Of a stretch of DNA of 64,000 bases, positions 18,301 through 26,470 are shown piece after piece. The stretch covers positions 5,071,352 to 5,135,351 of the forward strand of contig NZ_AQUI01000002.1 in assembly GCF_000371785.1 (NCBI RefSeq), in the 5' to 3' direction. The position numbers and the translations under genes were made by a program. Below the pieces are notes generated by a model. It saw only the letters and a program-made list of their open reading frames with translations. It made no database searches and was not told the origin of the DNA. Position 1 is the first letter of the stretch; each line of letters starts with the position of its first letter. Source of the stretch: Actinopolyspora halophila DSM 43834. Its GTDB lineage: Bacteria; Actinomycetota; Actinomycetes; Mycobacteriales; Pseudonocardiaceae.

Positions 18301-18882
18301 GGGCTGTCCCTGGAGGGCAACCGCCCGGTGGCCTCCAAGAGCGGAACGCACCAGAAGGAGGACACCGGACACAACGCGCGGGCCTGGTACGTGGGCTACA
18401 CCCCGCAGCTGTCCACGGCGGTGTCCATGAACGCCGAGACCAAGAACGGGCCCAAGGCGGTGCTGAACAAGAACGACGCGGACGTCTACGGGGCCGATCT
18501 GCCGGGGGACATCTGGCAGAAGTTCATGAACGCCTACCACGAGGGCAAGTCGGTCGAGGAGCTTCCCGAGCCGAGCGAGAGGATCGGGCAGTACACCACC
18601 CCGCCGGTCTCGACCTCGGAGACCTCGGAGTCGGCGAGCGAGAGCAGCGAGCCGCCCTCCTCGAGCAGCGAGCCGCCCTCCTCGAGCAGCGAGCCGCCTT
18701 CCTCGAGCAGCGAGCCGCCGAGCTCCACGTCCGAGCCCACGCGGACCACCGACTGCAACCCGTACTGGGACTCCGACTGCGAGCCGCAGGACGAGGATCC
18801 GGGCAACGGCAACACCCAGGACGAGGAGATCCCGAACGCGCAGCGGGAGCCCGAGGGCAACCGCGACCCGAGCTACGGTTAG
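15325..18882 (+). CDS. ponA1: Bifunctional class A penicillin-binding protein (PonA1-like)
   Basis: A 1185-residue peptidoglycan glycosyltransferase/transpeptidase. Residues 1-430 are a low-complexity cytoplasmic tail, Pro/Gln/Gly-rich, then Ala/Gly-rich, then Asp/Glu/Tyr-rich. One membrane span lies at about 461-482. The GT51 domain follows, with catalytic Glu541 (MAAEDADFY) and the GGSTITQQYVK motif. The transpeptidase domain has SxxK at Ser806-Lys809, SxN at 863-865 and the KSGT motif at 1005-1008. The C-terminus is Ser/Pro/Glu-rich with tandem repeats. Position after the DUF5318 gene matches ponA1 of mycobacteria. The tail is far longer than in typical class A proteins. Confidence 0.95.
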   Translation: MTDERDDRSDGRHPRRPAAGDREPEHGQHPGPPPHTGQRRQDGRSEDPQRDPRNDPQRPPEQGGQPQGPPGHPPQPPRGQAPQHPGQPAPGQQGPPQRPGQERPDGRQLPPEQQHPPQPPQGPPRGAQPPNPQAPPPPPTPEGTPGAPPGPPQARPDGEPDWPGEGSTPQWPGEQPPGGQGPPRGAPPGQPPRGEDPDATIRQPAVPSGQDPHGPANSAAPPPGPPGRPGNGAPGTPAQGPPPDEAPTRKTPPAIPGEQQPTGRTQHTGRPDDPGEQPTEHISSVPSPETEQQDRTRRHPASSAGAGGVAAALGGAAAGGAAGAAGAAGSGAAGAGGSGSAGEHDPAESTSLLGSAEGGQSRSAAESTRVSPEEPDNDPGLITHRAAQGGYNYYTDDDPYEDDFDSGYHPAHDSYADDREHDEDFDFDDDFAPPEEPDDDMNAARKKHGRRKLWRRLRRTCYVAAALMIVTPAAVFAWCYFTFDITPPKETAANYNTSLVVNYSDGSLLNKFSPAEGEERVLIDSLDEVSPEMRHATMAAEDADFYSNPGFSVSGIGRAVYNQLSGGQGGGSTITQQYVKLSTGKDAHSVERKFTEVVRAFKMTNQYDKNTILKAYFNTAYYGRGAYGISNAADAYFDKKPSELNAGESAVLAGMVQLPKGNDPRVDPQRAQQRWDYVTGQMADKGWLGSKDPQSMSMPETEPMWAWTTSTTPVQTHIKQRIIGELEEHGYTQGEMTSQGLRVVTTLDKQAQQAAESTVEQVMQDQPDRLIPALSATDPETGAVRAYYGGSAVGRDWANYPQPAGSSFKPFVTAAGLKQGYGIGEVYDGSDDQTIWGTDYGNAAGVDCEHPKHCGVREATTNSVNTAFVNMAAKFGPEKVAEVAHQAGIPRERTADGERSETLVNPESGQTNLGIALGAYPVTTTNMANAYGAFADGERAEPNFVQKVVTSDGELVKKFDNSPDSAFSSSSSESRNIAANVTESMLDVAEHSGLSLEGNRPVASKSGTHQKEDTGHNARAWYVGYTPQLSTAVSMNAETKNGPKAVLNKNDADVYGADLPGDIWQKFMNAYHEGKSVEELPEPSERIGQYTTPPVSTSETSESASESSEPPSSSSEPPSSSSEPPSSSSEPPSSTSEPTRTTDCNPYWDSDCEPQDEDPGNGNTQDEEIPNAQREPEGNRDPSYG
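18643..18726 (+). repeat. 21-bp tandem repeat in the ponA1 C-terminus
   Basis: Three near-identical 21-nt units plus a fourth partial one (unit start AGCAGCGAGCCGCCCTCCTC) encode a repeated SSEPPSS motif near residues 1107-1134. Such in-frame tandem repeats can change copy number without breaking the gene. Confidence 0.85.
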
Positions 18883-18958
18883 CCCGATCCGTTGAACCCG
18901 CCGGAGCACGAAGCCTCGTGACTTCCGGAGTCCGCACAACCGAACAGCGCATGTGACC

Positions 18959-18992
18959 AGGAGCGCGGCCGGTTCCGACCGGCCGCGCTCCT
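18959..18992 (+). terminator. Terminator after ponA1
   Basis: A perfect 15-bp stem, AGGAGCGCGGCCGGT with ACCGGCCGCGCTCCT, closed by a TCCG tetraloop. It lies 77 bp after the ponA1 stop and is the most stable-looking simple hairpin in the window. Confidence 0.85.
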
Positions 18993-19100
18993 CGCGTCAG
19001 CACCGCTCAGTGCGGCATGGGCGCGGTCCGTCCGGTGACACCCGCGGTGGGCACGTCCGCACCGCAGGACCCGCAGGAAACGACGAACAGGGGTGATCAG

Positions 19101-19545
19101 GTGCTCTTAGTCGTCGTCCTGCTGTTGCCGTCGGTCGTCCTATGCGTACTCGTGGTGACGGTCCTGCACCTCGTGATCACGGGTAGCAGCCGACCGGTCA
19201 GAGCCCCCGCGGACGGGGCGGTGATCTTCCTCTGCTTCGCCGCCCTCACGTACTTCTGGGGATCTTGGCACAAGTTCACCGGACTGGACGTGGCGGAGAC
19301 GTGTTCGTTCTCCCCGCGGGAAGGTCCTCGCGGGGGGTGGCTTCGAGCGGATCGACTACGGAGCGTTCCCACCGAGCGCCGAATGCGTGTGGGCGAACGG
19401 AAACACCTCGGACCTCGTACCCGACCACGTCGCCCCACTGCTGTACACCTTCCTGGCCGCCGCGGTCCTCTGCGCGGCCACGGCCGCATACCTCGCCCGC
19501 AGAAACCACCGAAGAACACCCGAACAGCACGACACGCACGCATGA
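19101..19545 (+). pseudogene. Small two-span membrane protein, apparent frameshift
   Basis: Reading from the GTG at 19101 (AGGGG site 7 bp upstream) gives a hydrophobic N-terminus, LLVVVLLLPSVVLCVLVVTV, then PADGAVIFLCFAALTYFWGS and FTGLDVAETCSF. Near 19312-19321 the coherent sequence jumps one base forward to GGGFERIDYGAFPPSAECVWANG, SDLVPDHVAPLLYTFLAAAV and a basic tail ending at 19543-19545. The two halves look like one protein with paired cysteines, interrupted by a one-base insertion near a CCCC run (or a sequencing error). A nine-C run lies just after the stop (19553-19561). I do not recognise the family. Confidence 0.55.
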
Positions 19546-19621
19546 GCACTTGCCCCCCCCCAGGAGGCAGCCGTCCCGGTGAAGTCCACCGCCCACCGGC
19601 GTGCTCCGGCCGCTCCGTAAC

Positions 19622-21310
19622 ATGCGGACCGTGTCCGAGCCGGATCAACCCGAGCAACCACCGAACGAGCGGCCCACGGCGGACTCCGGGAGCCAGCGGC
19701 GAACCAGAGCGGAAACCGCCGAGAACCGGCGGCCGCGGGAGTCCGCCCCAGTGGACAGCTACTCGCTCGGCCCGGCCCAACGAGTAGCTCCCACCTGGAC
19801 GGAACCGCTCGCCGCCGAGCTCAGCAAACCCTTCGGCGGCAGGCTCGGCAGACACGCCCAGATCGGCAGGCAGTGGTTCTGGACACCGCTGCGGGTGATC
19901 CTGCTGCTCGCGGTGCTGCTGCTCGCGGCGGGTTGGCTTTTCAAGGCTCCCTGCACGCAGACCTACGAGACCGGACAGGGCCAGTCGATCGACTGGCGTC
20001 AGCACCGCCAGTACACCGCGCTGTGCTACACCGACCTCATCCCGCGCTACGAGGCGGGCGACCTGGCCTCCGACGGGGCCTTCCCCTACGAGACCTCCTG
20101 GGTGGAGAACCAGGGGACTTCGCAGGAACAGGTCCGCTACATGGAGTACCCGGTGCTGACCGGGCTGTTCCAGTGGGTCAACGCCAAGGCCACCGACGGT
20201 TGGACGAGCCTGGCGCAGTACGGACTGCTGCCCACCTCGGTGTCCGGTGTGGTCTACTTCGACATCAGCGCGTTCTGGCTGTCCTGCGCCTGGCTGGTCA
20301 CCGTGTGGGCGCTGACCAGGTTGTGCCGCTTCCGGATCTGGGACGCCGCGCTGGCGGCCACCTCACCGCTGGTGCTCGTGCACGCGTTCACCAACTTCGA
20401 CACGCTGGCCACCGCGCTGGCCACCACGGGGCTGCTCGCCTGGGCACGCAGACGCGTGGGCCTGGCGGGCGTGCTGCTCGGTCTCGGCGCGGCCACCAAG
20501 CTCTACCCCCTGCTGCTGCTCGGCCCGGTGCTCGTGCTGTCCCTGCGTGCGGGAAGGATCCGCGAAGGACTGCGCTGCCTGGTCGCCGCACTCGGTTCGT
20601 GGCTGGTCGTGAACCTTCCGATCATGGTGCTGTTCCCACGTGGCTGGTTGGAGTTCTTCCGGCTCAACAACACCCGCCCGGCCGACCCGGACTCGCTGTA
20701 CAACGCGTTGATGCACTACACCGGCTGGGCCGGTTTCGACGGCCCGCTGTCCCACGGCGAGGTTCCCGCGGTGTTGAACGCGGTCAGCTTCGCACTGCTG
20801 CTGATCGGCTGCGCACTGATCGCGTGGCTGGGGTTGTCCGCACCGGTGCGCCCCAGACTGGCCCAACTGTGCTTCCTCGTCGTCGCGGTGTTCCTGCTGA
20901 CCAACAAGGTGTGGAGTCCACAGTACTCACTGTGGCTCATCCCGCTGGCCGTGCTGGCGATACCGCGCTGGAGGCTGCTGGTCACCTGGATGCTCGTCGA
21001 CGCAGCCGTCTGGGCTCCCCGGATGTACTACTTCCTGGGAACCTCGAACAAGGGACTTCCCGAGGGCTGGTTCCTCGGGGCCGTCCTGGTGCGCGACGCG
21101 ATGGTCGTGCTGATCTGCGCGTTCATCGTCAGCGAGATCCTGCGCCCGGGCAAGGACAAGGTGCGCCGGACGCTCACCGCCGACCCGCACGGCGGGTTCC
21201 TCGACGGCACGCGGGACCGGTTCGTGCTGCCCACGCCGTCCCTTCCGGACAAGCTCCGAGCCGGTCGGGCGAGTTCTCCCGTGCTGCCCCGTCCGCCGCG
21301 CACGAGTTGA
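19622..21310 (+). CDS. GT87/DUF2029 polytopic membrane mannosyltransferase-like protein
   Basis: A 562-residue protein with a roughly 90-residue hydrophilic N-terminus followed by about ten membrane spans, starting with TPLRVILLLAVLLLAAGWLF. Typical GT87 (GT-C fold) features are the CYTDLIPRYEAGDLASDGAFPYE loop after the first span, YPVLTGLFQWV, the GAATKLYPLLLLGPVLV motif, and VWSPQYSLWLIPLA. Family members in actinobacteria transfer mannose from polyprenyl carriers to periplasmic glycolipids. It matches Rv0051 in position. The start could be the ATG at 19622 or the GTG at 19631; neither has a strong ribosome site. Confidence 0.85.
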   Translation: MRTVSEPDQPEQPPNERPTADSGSQRRTRAETAENRRPRESAPVDSYSLGPAQRVAPTWTEPLAAELSKPFGGRLGRHAQIGRQWFWTPLRVILLLAVLLLAAGWLFKAPCTQTYETGQGQSIDWRQHRQYTALCYTDLIPRYEAGDLASDGAFPYETSWVENQGTSQEQVRYMEYPVLTGLFQWVNAKATDGWTSLAQYGLLPTSVSGVVYFDISAFWLSCAWLVTVWALTRLCRFRIWDAALAATSPLVLVHAFTNFDTLATALATTGLLAWARRRVGLAGVLLGLGAATKLYPLLLLGPVLVLSLRAGRIREGLRCLVAALGSWLVVNLPIMVLFPRGWLEFFRLNNTRPADPDSLYNALMHYTGWAGFDGPLSHGEVPAVLNAVSFALLLIGCALIAWLGLSAPVRPRLAQLCFLVVAVFLLTNKVWSPQYSLWLIPLAVLAIPRWRLLVTWMLVDAAVWAPRMYYFLGTSNKGLPEGWFLGAVLVRDAMVVLICAFIVSEILRPGKDKVRRTLTADPHGGFLDGTRDRFVLPTPSLPDKLRAGRASSPVLPRPPRTS

Positions 21311-21362
21311 TCGACTCCGTGCGGGGCCCGTCCGAGCGCCTTCCGGACGGATCCGCGTCGCC

Positions 21363-21618
21363 GCAGGCGCTCCGAGCCCAGGCAGTCGGCACCGCCGCAA
21401 AAACACCTACGCCAACCGACTCCCCGAAAATCTCCACTCCAACGCAGGCGCTCTGAGCCTGGGCAACCCGACCGACCGCGGGTTCTCAGTCGAGTGCCCG
21501 GCGAGGACGGCCCCGACGTTATGTAGGCCGCTACCCGATGTCGGGGCACCCGCAGCCGGGCGCCGACTGAGGTTCCGCCAAGTGCCCCACTAGGCCACCG
21601 GCACCCCCGGCCCTGGAG
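21363..21618 (-). repeat. Structured 3'-end repeat, copy B (full hairpin, internally duplicated)
   Basis: Reads on the minus strand from just after the TIGR03086 gene stop. The GGAACCTCAGTCGG box starts 46 nt past the stop (21563-21576 on the plus strand). Hairpin arms are 21485-21502 and 21555-21571, the middle stem is 21510-21517 with 21540-21547, and the inner GTAG-GCCG-CTAC is 21523-21534. The flanking module GCAGGCGCTC-GAGCC appears twice, at 21363-21384 and 21444-21465. It fills the 311-bp gap between convergent genes, with no gene inside. Confidence 0.8.
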
Positions 21619-21621
21619 GCT

Positions 21622-22206
21622 CTAGGGCCAACGGCCCAACCAGGCCGCCAACCGCCGGGCGGCCGGTGCTTCCGGTGCGACGGGACGCACCGGTTCGAAC
21701 GGCGCCGGGTACCCCCGCCGCTCGGCCGGCATGATCTCCCGCGCCACCCCGAGGGTCGTCTCGGCCAGTTCCTCGTCCAGCCGGTGGTCCGCGATCCCCA
21801 GCGCCCGCGCGAGGTCCCAGCTGTGGGTCACGGTGTCCAGCAGGCACCCGAGAAGCGCCTCGCGTCCCGGCAACTCGCCCCAGGGCAGGGACATCCTCCT
21901 GTCGAGCGCGGCACCGTCGGCCCAGGCCTCGTTCAACCGCGCGGCCTCCGCGGCGTAGACCTCGGCCCATTCCTCGTCACCCGCCTTCCGCGGCGGCGGG
22001 GTCGCGGCCTCCGCGTCGGTCTCGCCCGCTCCGAGGTTCGCGTAGCACCCCGTCATCACGACCACGTGCTCCAGCAGCGCCCGAACGTCGAACTCCGTGC
22101 AGGGCGTCGGCGCGCCCAACAGCTCGGGCCGCACCTCGGCGACCAGTGTGGACAGCTGTTCCGTGGCACCGCGCAACGAGGGGCGCGGGTCCGACGTGTC
22201 GTTCAT
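21622..22206 (-). CDS. TIGR03086 family mycothiol-dependent DinB-like enzyme
   Basis: A 194-residue protein of the maleylpyruvate isomerase/DinB superfamily, a four-helix bundle that binds a metal and often uses mycothiol as thiol cofactor. It starts MNDTSDPRPSLRGATEQLSTLVAEV. Metal-ligand histidines are expected in FDVRALLEHVVVMTGCY and DTVTHSWDLARALG. The ATG at 22206 has an AAAGGAG site; the open frame reaches 22284. It is divergent from the WYL regulator across 116 bp, which makes that regulator a likely controller. The substrate is unknown. Confidence 0.82.
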   Translation of the reverse strand: MNDTSDPRPSLRGATEQLSTLVAEVRPELLGAPTPCTEFDVRALLEHVVVMTGCYANLGAGETDAEAATPPPRKAGDEEWAEVYAAEAARLNEAWADGAALDRRMSLPWGELPGREALLGCLLDTVTHSWDLARALGIADHRLDEELAETTLGVAREIMPAERRGYPAPFEPVRPVAPEAPAARRLAAWLGRWP

Positions 22207-22322
22207 CCGATTCTCCTTTCCGGCTTTGTCGCGGCCGAGTCTCGCGCGGAAACCGGACAGGGAGTGTCGTGTTTCGCACGGCATTCTGGTGCGGACCGGA
22301 CACGACGAGCGGAAGGTGAGTT

Positions 22323-23285
22323 TTGAAGTCCGACCGGCTGCTGGCGATCCTGCTGATCCTGCAGGTCGGGAGAAGAGTGCGCGCCACCGAACTGGCCGAA
22401 CGGCTCGAAGTCTCCCCGCGCACGATCCACCGCGACGTGGAGGCGCTGTCCGCGGCGGGTGTGCCGGTCTACACCGAACGCGGCAGGAACGGTGGTGTCC
22501 GCCTGCTGCCGGGTTTCCGCACCGACGTCAGCGGACTCACTCCCGACGAGGCACGCGCCCTCTTCGTGCCCGCCACCGGCAACGTCCACGGCGCCCTCGG
22601 GCTGAGTGGGGCGCTGGGTTCGGCGCTGCGCAAAGTGCTGAGCGCGCTTCCGGAAACCCACCGGCCCACCGCGGAGCGCACCAGCGGACGCGTTCTCGTC
22701 GATCCGGACCGCTGGATGAGCGATCCGCGGCCACCCGCCGAACTCGAAACCCTGCACTCGGCCGTGCTCGACGACCGCGGAGTCCGCATCGACTACCGGC
22801 ACAGCGGGGAGACCACCATCCGGGAGTACACCGTGGACCCGTACGGGCTGGTCTGCAAAGCGGGGGTCTGGTACCTGGTCGCCGACCACCGGCGGTCGCC
22901 ACGACTGTTCCGGGCCGACCGGATAGCACGCACCGAACTCACCGGTCGGCCTGCGCGCCACCGGGACGTTTCGCTGGCCGAGGTCTGGGAGACCCTGCGA
23001 CGTGACGTGCAGGAACGTCCCGAGCTGGTCCGGGTGCGGGCCCGGATGCGCACCCACCGACTGGACATGGCGGGCAGGATCATCGGCTCGCGCATGAGCG
23101 TGCGCCCCGAGGGCGAGCACAGCACCGGGGAGTGGACGGAGATCGAGCTGCACTGCCCGGCTCTCGGGGCGGTGCGCCAGCTGCTCCAGTTCGGCGCCGA
23201 CGTCGAAGTGCTCGAACCACCCGAGGCCAGGGCCGAGACGGCCCGGGCCGCCCGCGAGCTCGCCGAGCTGTACGCGGAGGACTGA
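22323..23285 (+). CDS. WYL-domain transcriptional regulator (YafY-like)
   Basis: A 320-residue regulator. Residues 1-55 form a DeoR-type winged helix (RLLAILLILQVGRRVRATEL, then VSPRTIHRDVEALSAAGVPVYTER). Residues about 140-230 are the WYL ligand domain, with IDYRHSGETTIREYTVDPYGL and GVWYLVADHRR. A WCX-like C-terminal part ends in ARAARELAELYAED. WYL domains sense small ligands or nucleic acids. The TTG start at 22323 is preceded by GGAAGGTGAG. It is divergent from the DinB-like gene, its probable target. The ligand cannot be inferred. Confidence 0.9.
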   Translation: MKSDRLLAILLILQVGRRVRATELAERLEVSPRTIHRDVEALSAAGVPVYTERGRNGGVRLLPGFRTDVSGLTPDEARALFVPATGNVHGALGLSGALGSALRKVLSALPETHRPTAERTSGRVLVDPDRWMSDPRPPAELETLHSAVLDDRGVRIDYRHSGETTIREYTVDPYGLVCKAGVWYLVADHRRSPRLFRADRIARTELTGRPARHRDVSLAEVWETLRRDVQERPELVRVRARMRTHRLDMAGRIIGSRMSVRPEGEHSTGEWTEIELHCPALGAVRQLLQFGADVEVLEPPEARAETARAARELAELYAED

Positions 23286-23354
23286 CCCGGACTCGGCTCC
23301 CGGGGCGGCTCCGCGGTCGGAAAGATCGCCGTGCACAGGGCGCGCGGAGGAGTT

Positions 23355-23825
23355 CTACGACGCGGCTCGCCGGTGCTCGACGGTGGTCAGCACCTGATCG
23401 ACGCCCTCGTCGTACTCGTGCACGAAGCCGTGCCTCTCGTAGAGCCGGCGCGCCGCGCTGCCGCGGACCACGACCAGTCGAAAAGGACGGTGATCGCGGT
23501 GCAGCTCCAGCACGCGGCGCAACACCCGGCCACCGATCCCCCGACCCCGCGCCCACGGGTACAGGTAGAAGTGCTCGACCCACTGCGCGTCGGGTTCGGG
23601 GCGAACCGCGATCAGCCCGGCGGCGGAGTCGTCCAGCAGCACCACGCGGCTGTTGGCCGGGATGAACTCGTCGAAGAAGCGCTGCCGCACCCGCTCGCGG
23701 TCCCACACCCCCAGACGTTCCAGATCGGGCCGCATGGCCTGCTCCTTCAGCTCGACCAGCCACCGGGCGTCCTCGGGAGTCGCCGCACGAAACGACCAGA
23801 AACCGCACATGACGCGAGTATCCAT
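23355..23825 (-). CDS. GNAT family N-acetyltransferase
   Basis: A 156-residue acetyltransferase. The fold is visible as FRAATPEDARWLVELKEQAM (strand 1/helix 1), VEHFYLYPWARGRGIGGRVL (strand 4 and the acetyl-CoA-binding R/Q-x-x-G-x-G/A loop, RGRGIG), and SAARRLYERHGFVHEYDEG (the C-terminal Y-ERHGF motif). The substrate is unknown. It lies downstream of a GT87 gene on the same strand with a 74-bp gap, so it may be co-transcribed; it converges with the WYL regulator. Confidence 0.85.
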   Translation of the reverse strand: MDTRVMCGFWSFRAATPEDARWLVELKEQAMRPDLERLGVWDRERVRQRFFDEFIPANSRVVLLDDSAAGLIAVRPEPDAQWVEHFYLYPWARGRGIGGRVLRRVLELHRDHRPFRLVVVRGSAARRLYERHGFVHEYDEGVDQVLTTVEHRRAAS

Positions 23826-23898
23826 CGACTCGCCGGGGACACATCGGAAGCCCCCGAGGCACCAGCACCACCGGCCGAGAGCCCCGGCGGGGCCGGGA

Positions 23899-25212
23899 TC
23901 ACGAGTTCACGGCGAGCGCACCGGACGAGCCCGCGGCGGCGGGTTCCCGCGGTGTCTCGGGAGCCCGCAGGAACGCGACGAACAGCCCGACCAGCAACGC
24001 CGCCCGGCCCCACACCCCGAGAACGACGGCCTGCGCGGCCAGCGACTGGTAGATGCTGTACGGCTCCTCGGCGTTGATCAGGTACATCCAGCGGAAGAAA
24101 CCGATCCCCGTGGCCGCGTCGGCCAGCAGGTAGGCCACCACCCAACCCGCGGGCACGCGCAGCAGCACGAAGAACGGCAGCAGCCAGAGCACGAACTGCG
24201 GCGAGTGCACCTTGTGGAACAGCAGGAATCCGCACAGCATCGCCGCGGACACGGCGATCCACGGGAAGGTCCCCGTCCGCGCCCACCTGCGCGTACCGAA
24301 CGAGCAGGCCAGCACGAAGGAGATCAGGATCAGCATCGGGGAAAGCACCCCGACCAGGGACTCGAACCGGTCCTCCTCCACCAGCGGGCGCAGCCCCCAG
24401 TACCAGATCGAGTTGGTGCTGACGTCCACCGAACGCTGCAGCTGGAAGCGGAACGAGGCCAGCCAGCCCTGGAAACCCGCCACTGCGAAGGGGAGGTTCA
24501 CCAGCACGAAGGTCCCCGCGGCCACGGCGAGCACGCGCAGCGCGCCACGCACGTCGAAGCGCCGCACCCGCGACGGCAGGAAGTCCCCCCGCCGGCCTCC
24601 GGTGAGCACGTACAGGGCCAGCGGCACCGCGAAAACGCCAGGGTAGAGCTTCACCGCCGCGCCGATCCCCAGCAGGATCGCCGCGAACGTGGCAGCTCTT
24701 CGCGGGGCACCACCACCCGCTCTGTGAACCACGTACACCGCCGCGACCGAACACGCCGCGGCGGGCAGGTCCCAGTTGTGGAAGGAGTACAGCACCAGCG
24801 GCGGCGCCAAGGCCCAGATCAGGGCTCGCCACCTGCTCAACCGGCCGAGCCACCACGCGGTGAGCAACCCGAACGGCGCCAGCAGCAGGGCCGAGGCCGC
24901 GAGGAACCCCGCGTCGGTGGACACGAACAGCGAACCGAGCCAGATGAGCACGCCGATGAGCACCGGGTACTCGACCACGCCGCCGTACAGCTGCCCGCTC
25001 TCGGTGATTCCGCCGTTCACGTACGGCACGACCATCTCGTCGAGGTCCCGCGAGCCCCACAACTGTTGGAGGTCCGAGTAGCACGCCACCCCGTAGGAGC
25101 GTTGCCACAGCTCCGGGCCGGAGCTTCCCGACTCGTCGAAGGTGGGCCCCGTGCAGCGGGCCTTGTGCGCGTAGCCGAGCAGCATCATCAGCCCGGTCAG
25201 CACGCACAGCAC
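23899..25212 (-). CDS. GT87/DUF2029 polytopic membrane glycosyltransferase-like protein
   Basis: A 437-residue membrane protein, paralogous in layout to the one at 19.6 kb: a first span LTGLMMLLGYAHKARC, then CYSDLQQLWGSRDLDEMVVPYV and EYPVLIGVLIWLGSL. The GIGAAVKLYPGVFAVPLALYV motif and HSPQFVLWLLPFFVLL follow, with about ten spans overall. It probably transfers a sugar from a lipid carrier outside the membrane. The frame continues upstream of the GTG at 25212 through RRKPSRDGSTTSTPRGRG without a recognisable start codon. The true N-terminus may therefore be longer, or its original start may have been lost. Confidence 0.8.
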   Translation of the reverse strand: MLCVLTGLMMLLGYAHKARCTGPTFDESGSSGPELWQRSYGVACYSDLQQLWGSRDLDEMVVPYVNGGITESGQLYGGVVEYPVLIGVLIWLGSLFVSTDAGFLAASALLLAPFGLLTAWWLGRLSRWRALIWALAPPLVLYSFHNWDLPAAACSVAAVYVVHRAGGGAPRRAATFAAILLGIGAAVKLYPGVFAVPLALYVLTGGRRGDFLPSRVRRFDVRGALRVLAVAAGTFVLVNLPFAVAGFQGWLASFRFQLQRSVDVSTNSIWYWGLRPLVEEDRFESLVGVLSPMLILISFVLACSFGTRRWARTGTFPWIAVSAAMLCGFLLFHKVHSPQFVLWLLPFFVLLRVPAGWVVAYLLADAATGIGFFRWMYLINAEEPYSIYQSLAAQAVVLGVWGRAALLVGLFVAFLRAPETPREPAAAGSSGALAVNS

Positions 25213-25390
25213 CGTCAGAGCCAGCGCGGACAGCCCCCGCCCCCGGGGCGTGGAGGTCGTCGAACCGTCCCGTGACGGCTTTCTCCTCGTGGTCTCGATA
25301 CCGCGCTACCTTCGAACCTGGTCGTCACCGCCCCGAGAGGCGCCCCCTCGGAGCTTTCTTTCTTGAGAATCCACAGCAGGACTCCGCATG

Positions 25391-25708
25391 GCTGCTCGGT
25401 TAGCCGTCACGCGAGTCGGCGCCTTGCCAGCGTTGGTCCGCTGGTGAGTAGCGGCCATTCACCGGAAAGTACGCAGAGTTCCCCTCCAGCGCACCAACGC
25501 CCCGGACAGGAACTCCCGATCAAGAGCCCCACTCCAACGCAAGCGCTTACGAGCCCAAGTCGCCGGCACTGCCGCGGGTTCTCAGTCGAGCGCCCGGCGA
25601 GGACGGCCCCGACGTTGTGTAGGTGGCTACCCGATGTCGGGGCACCCGCAGCCGGGCGCCGACTGAGATTCCGCCACGCAACCACCCAAGCAAAAGGATC
25701 CGCCGACC
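25391..25708 (-). repeat. Structured 3'-end repeat, copy C (full length)
   Basis: Reads on the minus strand, starting right after the nfo stop; the box GGAATCTCAGTCGG begins 40 nt past it (25659-25672 on the plus strand). Outer arms are 25581-25598 and 25651-25667, the middle stem is 25606-25613 with 25636-25643, and the inner GTAG-GTGG-CTAC is 25619-25630. Distal blocks at 25391-25453 also match copy A. It occupies most of the 499 bp between two tandem genes, where I see no coding sequence. Confidence 0.8.
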
Positions 25709-25711
25709 CTC

Positions 25712-26470
25712 CTACCCCCGAAGGAAGGAGATATCGGCCGCCTGCCCCTCCGCGGGCGTCTCCACGACCACCGGCGCCCCGGCGCTGGAGCACACCTCGC
25801 GCAGCACCTCCGGGTCTATGCTGCCGGAGCCGATGTTGGTGTGCCGGTCGCGCCAGGATCCGAACTCGTCCCGCGAGTCGTTGAGGTGGACCAGGTCCAG
25901 CCTTCCCGTGATCGAACGCACCCGCTCCACGATCCCGACCAGGTCCTCGCCCGCGGCGTACGCGTGGCAGGTGTCCAGGCAGAAGCCCGCCCCGAACTCA
26001 CCGACCGCGTCCCAGAGCCTGGCCAGGTCGTCGAATCCACGAGCCATGGCATTGGCGCCCCCGGCGGTGTTCTCGATCAGCACCGGGACCTCGAAGCCGC
26101 CCTCAGCTGCCTGACGCTCGAACACCTTGCGCCAGTTCGCGATCCCCTCGGCCGGGTCGTCGTTCTTGGTGACGTGTCCACCGTGGACCACCACACCGGA
26201 CGCACCGATCTCGGCGGCGGCCCGCACCTGCTGGACCACCGCCTTGCGGGAGGGTATCCGCACGCGGTTGTTCAGCGAGGCGACGTTGATGACGTACGGC
26301 GAGTGAACGAACACCCCCAGCTCGGACTGCCTCAGGCGTTCGGCCTGGGGATGTGGTTGCGGCGCCTTCCACCCCTGCGGGTCGGAAAGGAAGAACTGCA
26401 CGACGTCGGCATCGCGCTCGGCCGCGGCCTCCAGCGGATCTTCGTCGCGGACGTGGGCCCCGATCTGCAT
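25712..26470 (-). CDS. nfo: Deoxyribonuclease IV (endonuclease IV, AP endonuclease)
   Basis: A 252-residue TIM-barrel AP endonuclease that cuts 5' to abasic sites in base-excision repair using a zinc cluster. It starts MQIGAHVRDEDPLEAAAERDADVVQFF. Metal-ligand motifs include VFVHSPYVINVAS, GVVVHGGHVTKNDD, PVLIENTAGGANAM (Glu ligand), FCLDTCHAYAAGEDL and LDLVHLNDSRDEFGSWRDRH. The ATG at 26470 begins the conserved region; 15 extra residues are open upstream. No ribosome site precedes it, but a TAGACT hexamer lies a few bases upstream, so a leaderless transcript is possible. The length is slightly short for the family. Confidence 0.9.
   Translation of the reverse strand: MQIGAHVRDEDPLEAAAERDADVVQFFLSDPQGWKAPQPHPQAERLRQSELGVFVHSPYVINVASLNNRVRIPSRKAVVQQVRAAAEIGASGVVVHGGHVTKNDDPAEGIANWRKVFERQAAEGGFEVPVLIENTAGGANAMARGFDDLARLWDAVGEFGAGFCLDTCHAYAAGEDLVGIVERVRSITGRLDLVHLNDSRDEFGSWRDRHTNIGSGSIDPEVLREVCSSAGAPVVVETPAEGQAADISFLRG

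Noticed and set aside
15823-18939. Long antisense open frame opposite ponA1
   Set aside because: A typical shadow in G+C-rich DNA; ponA1 on the plus strand has clear catalytic motifs and codon use.
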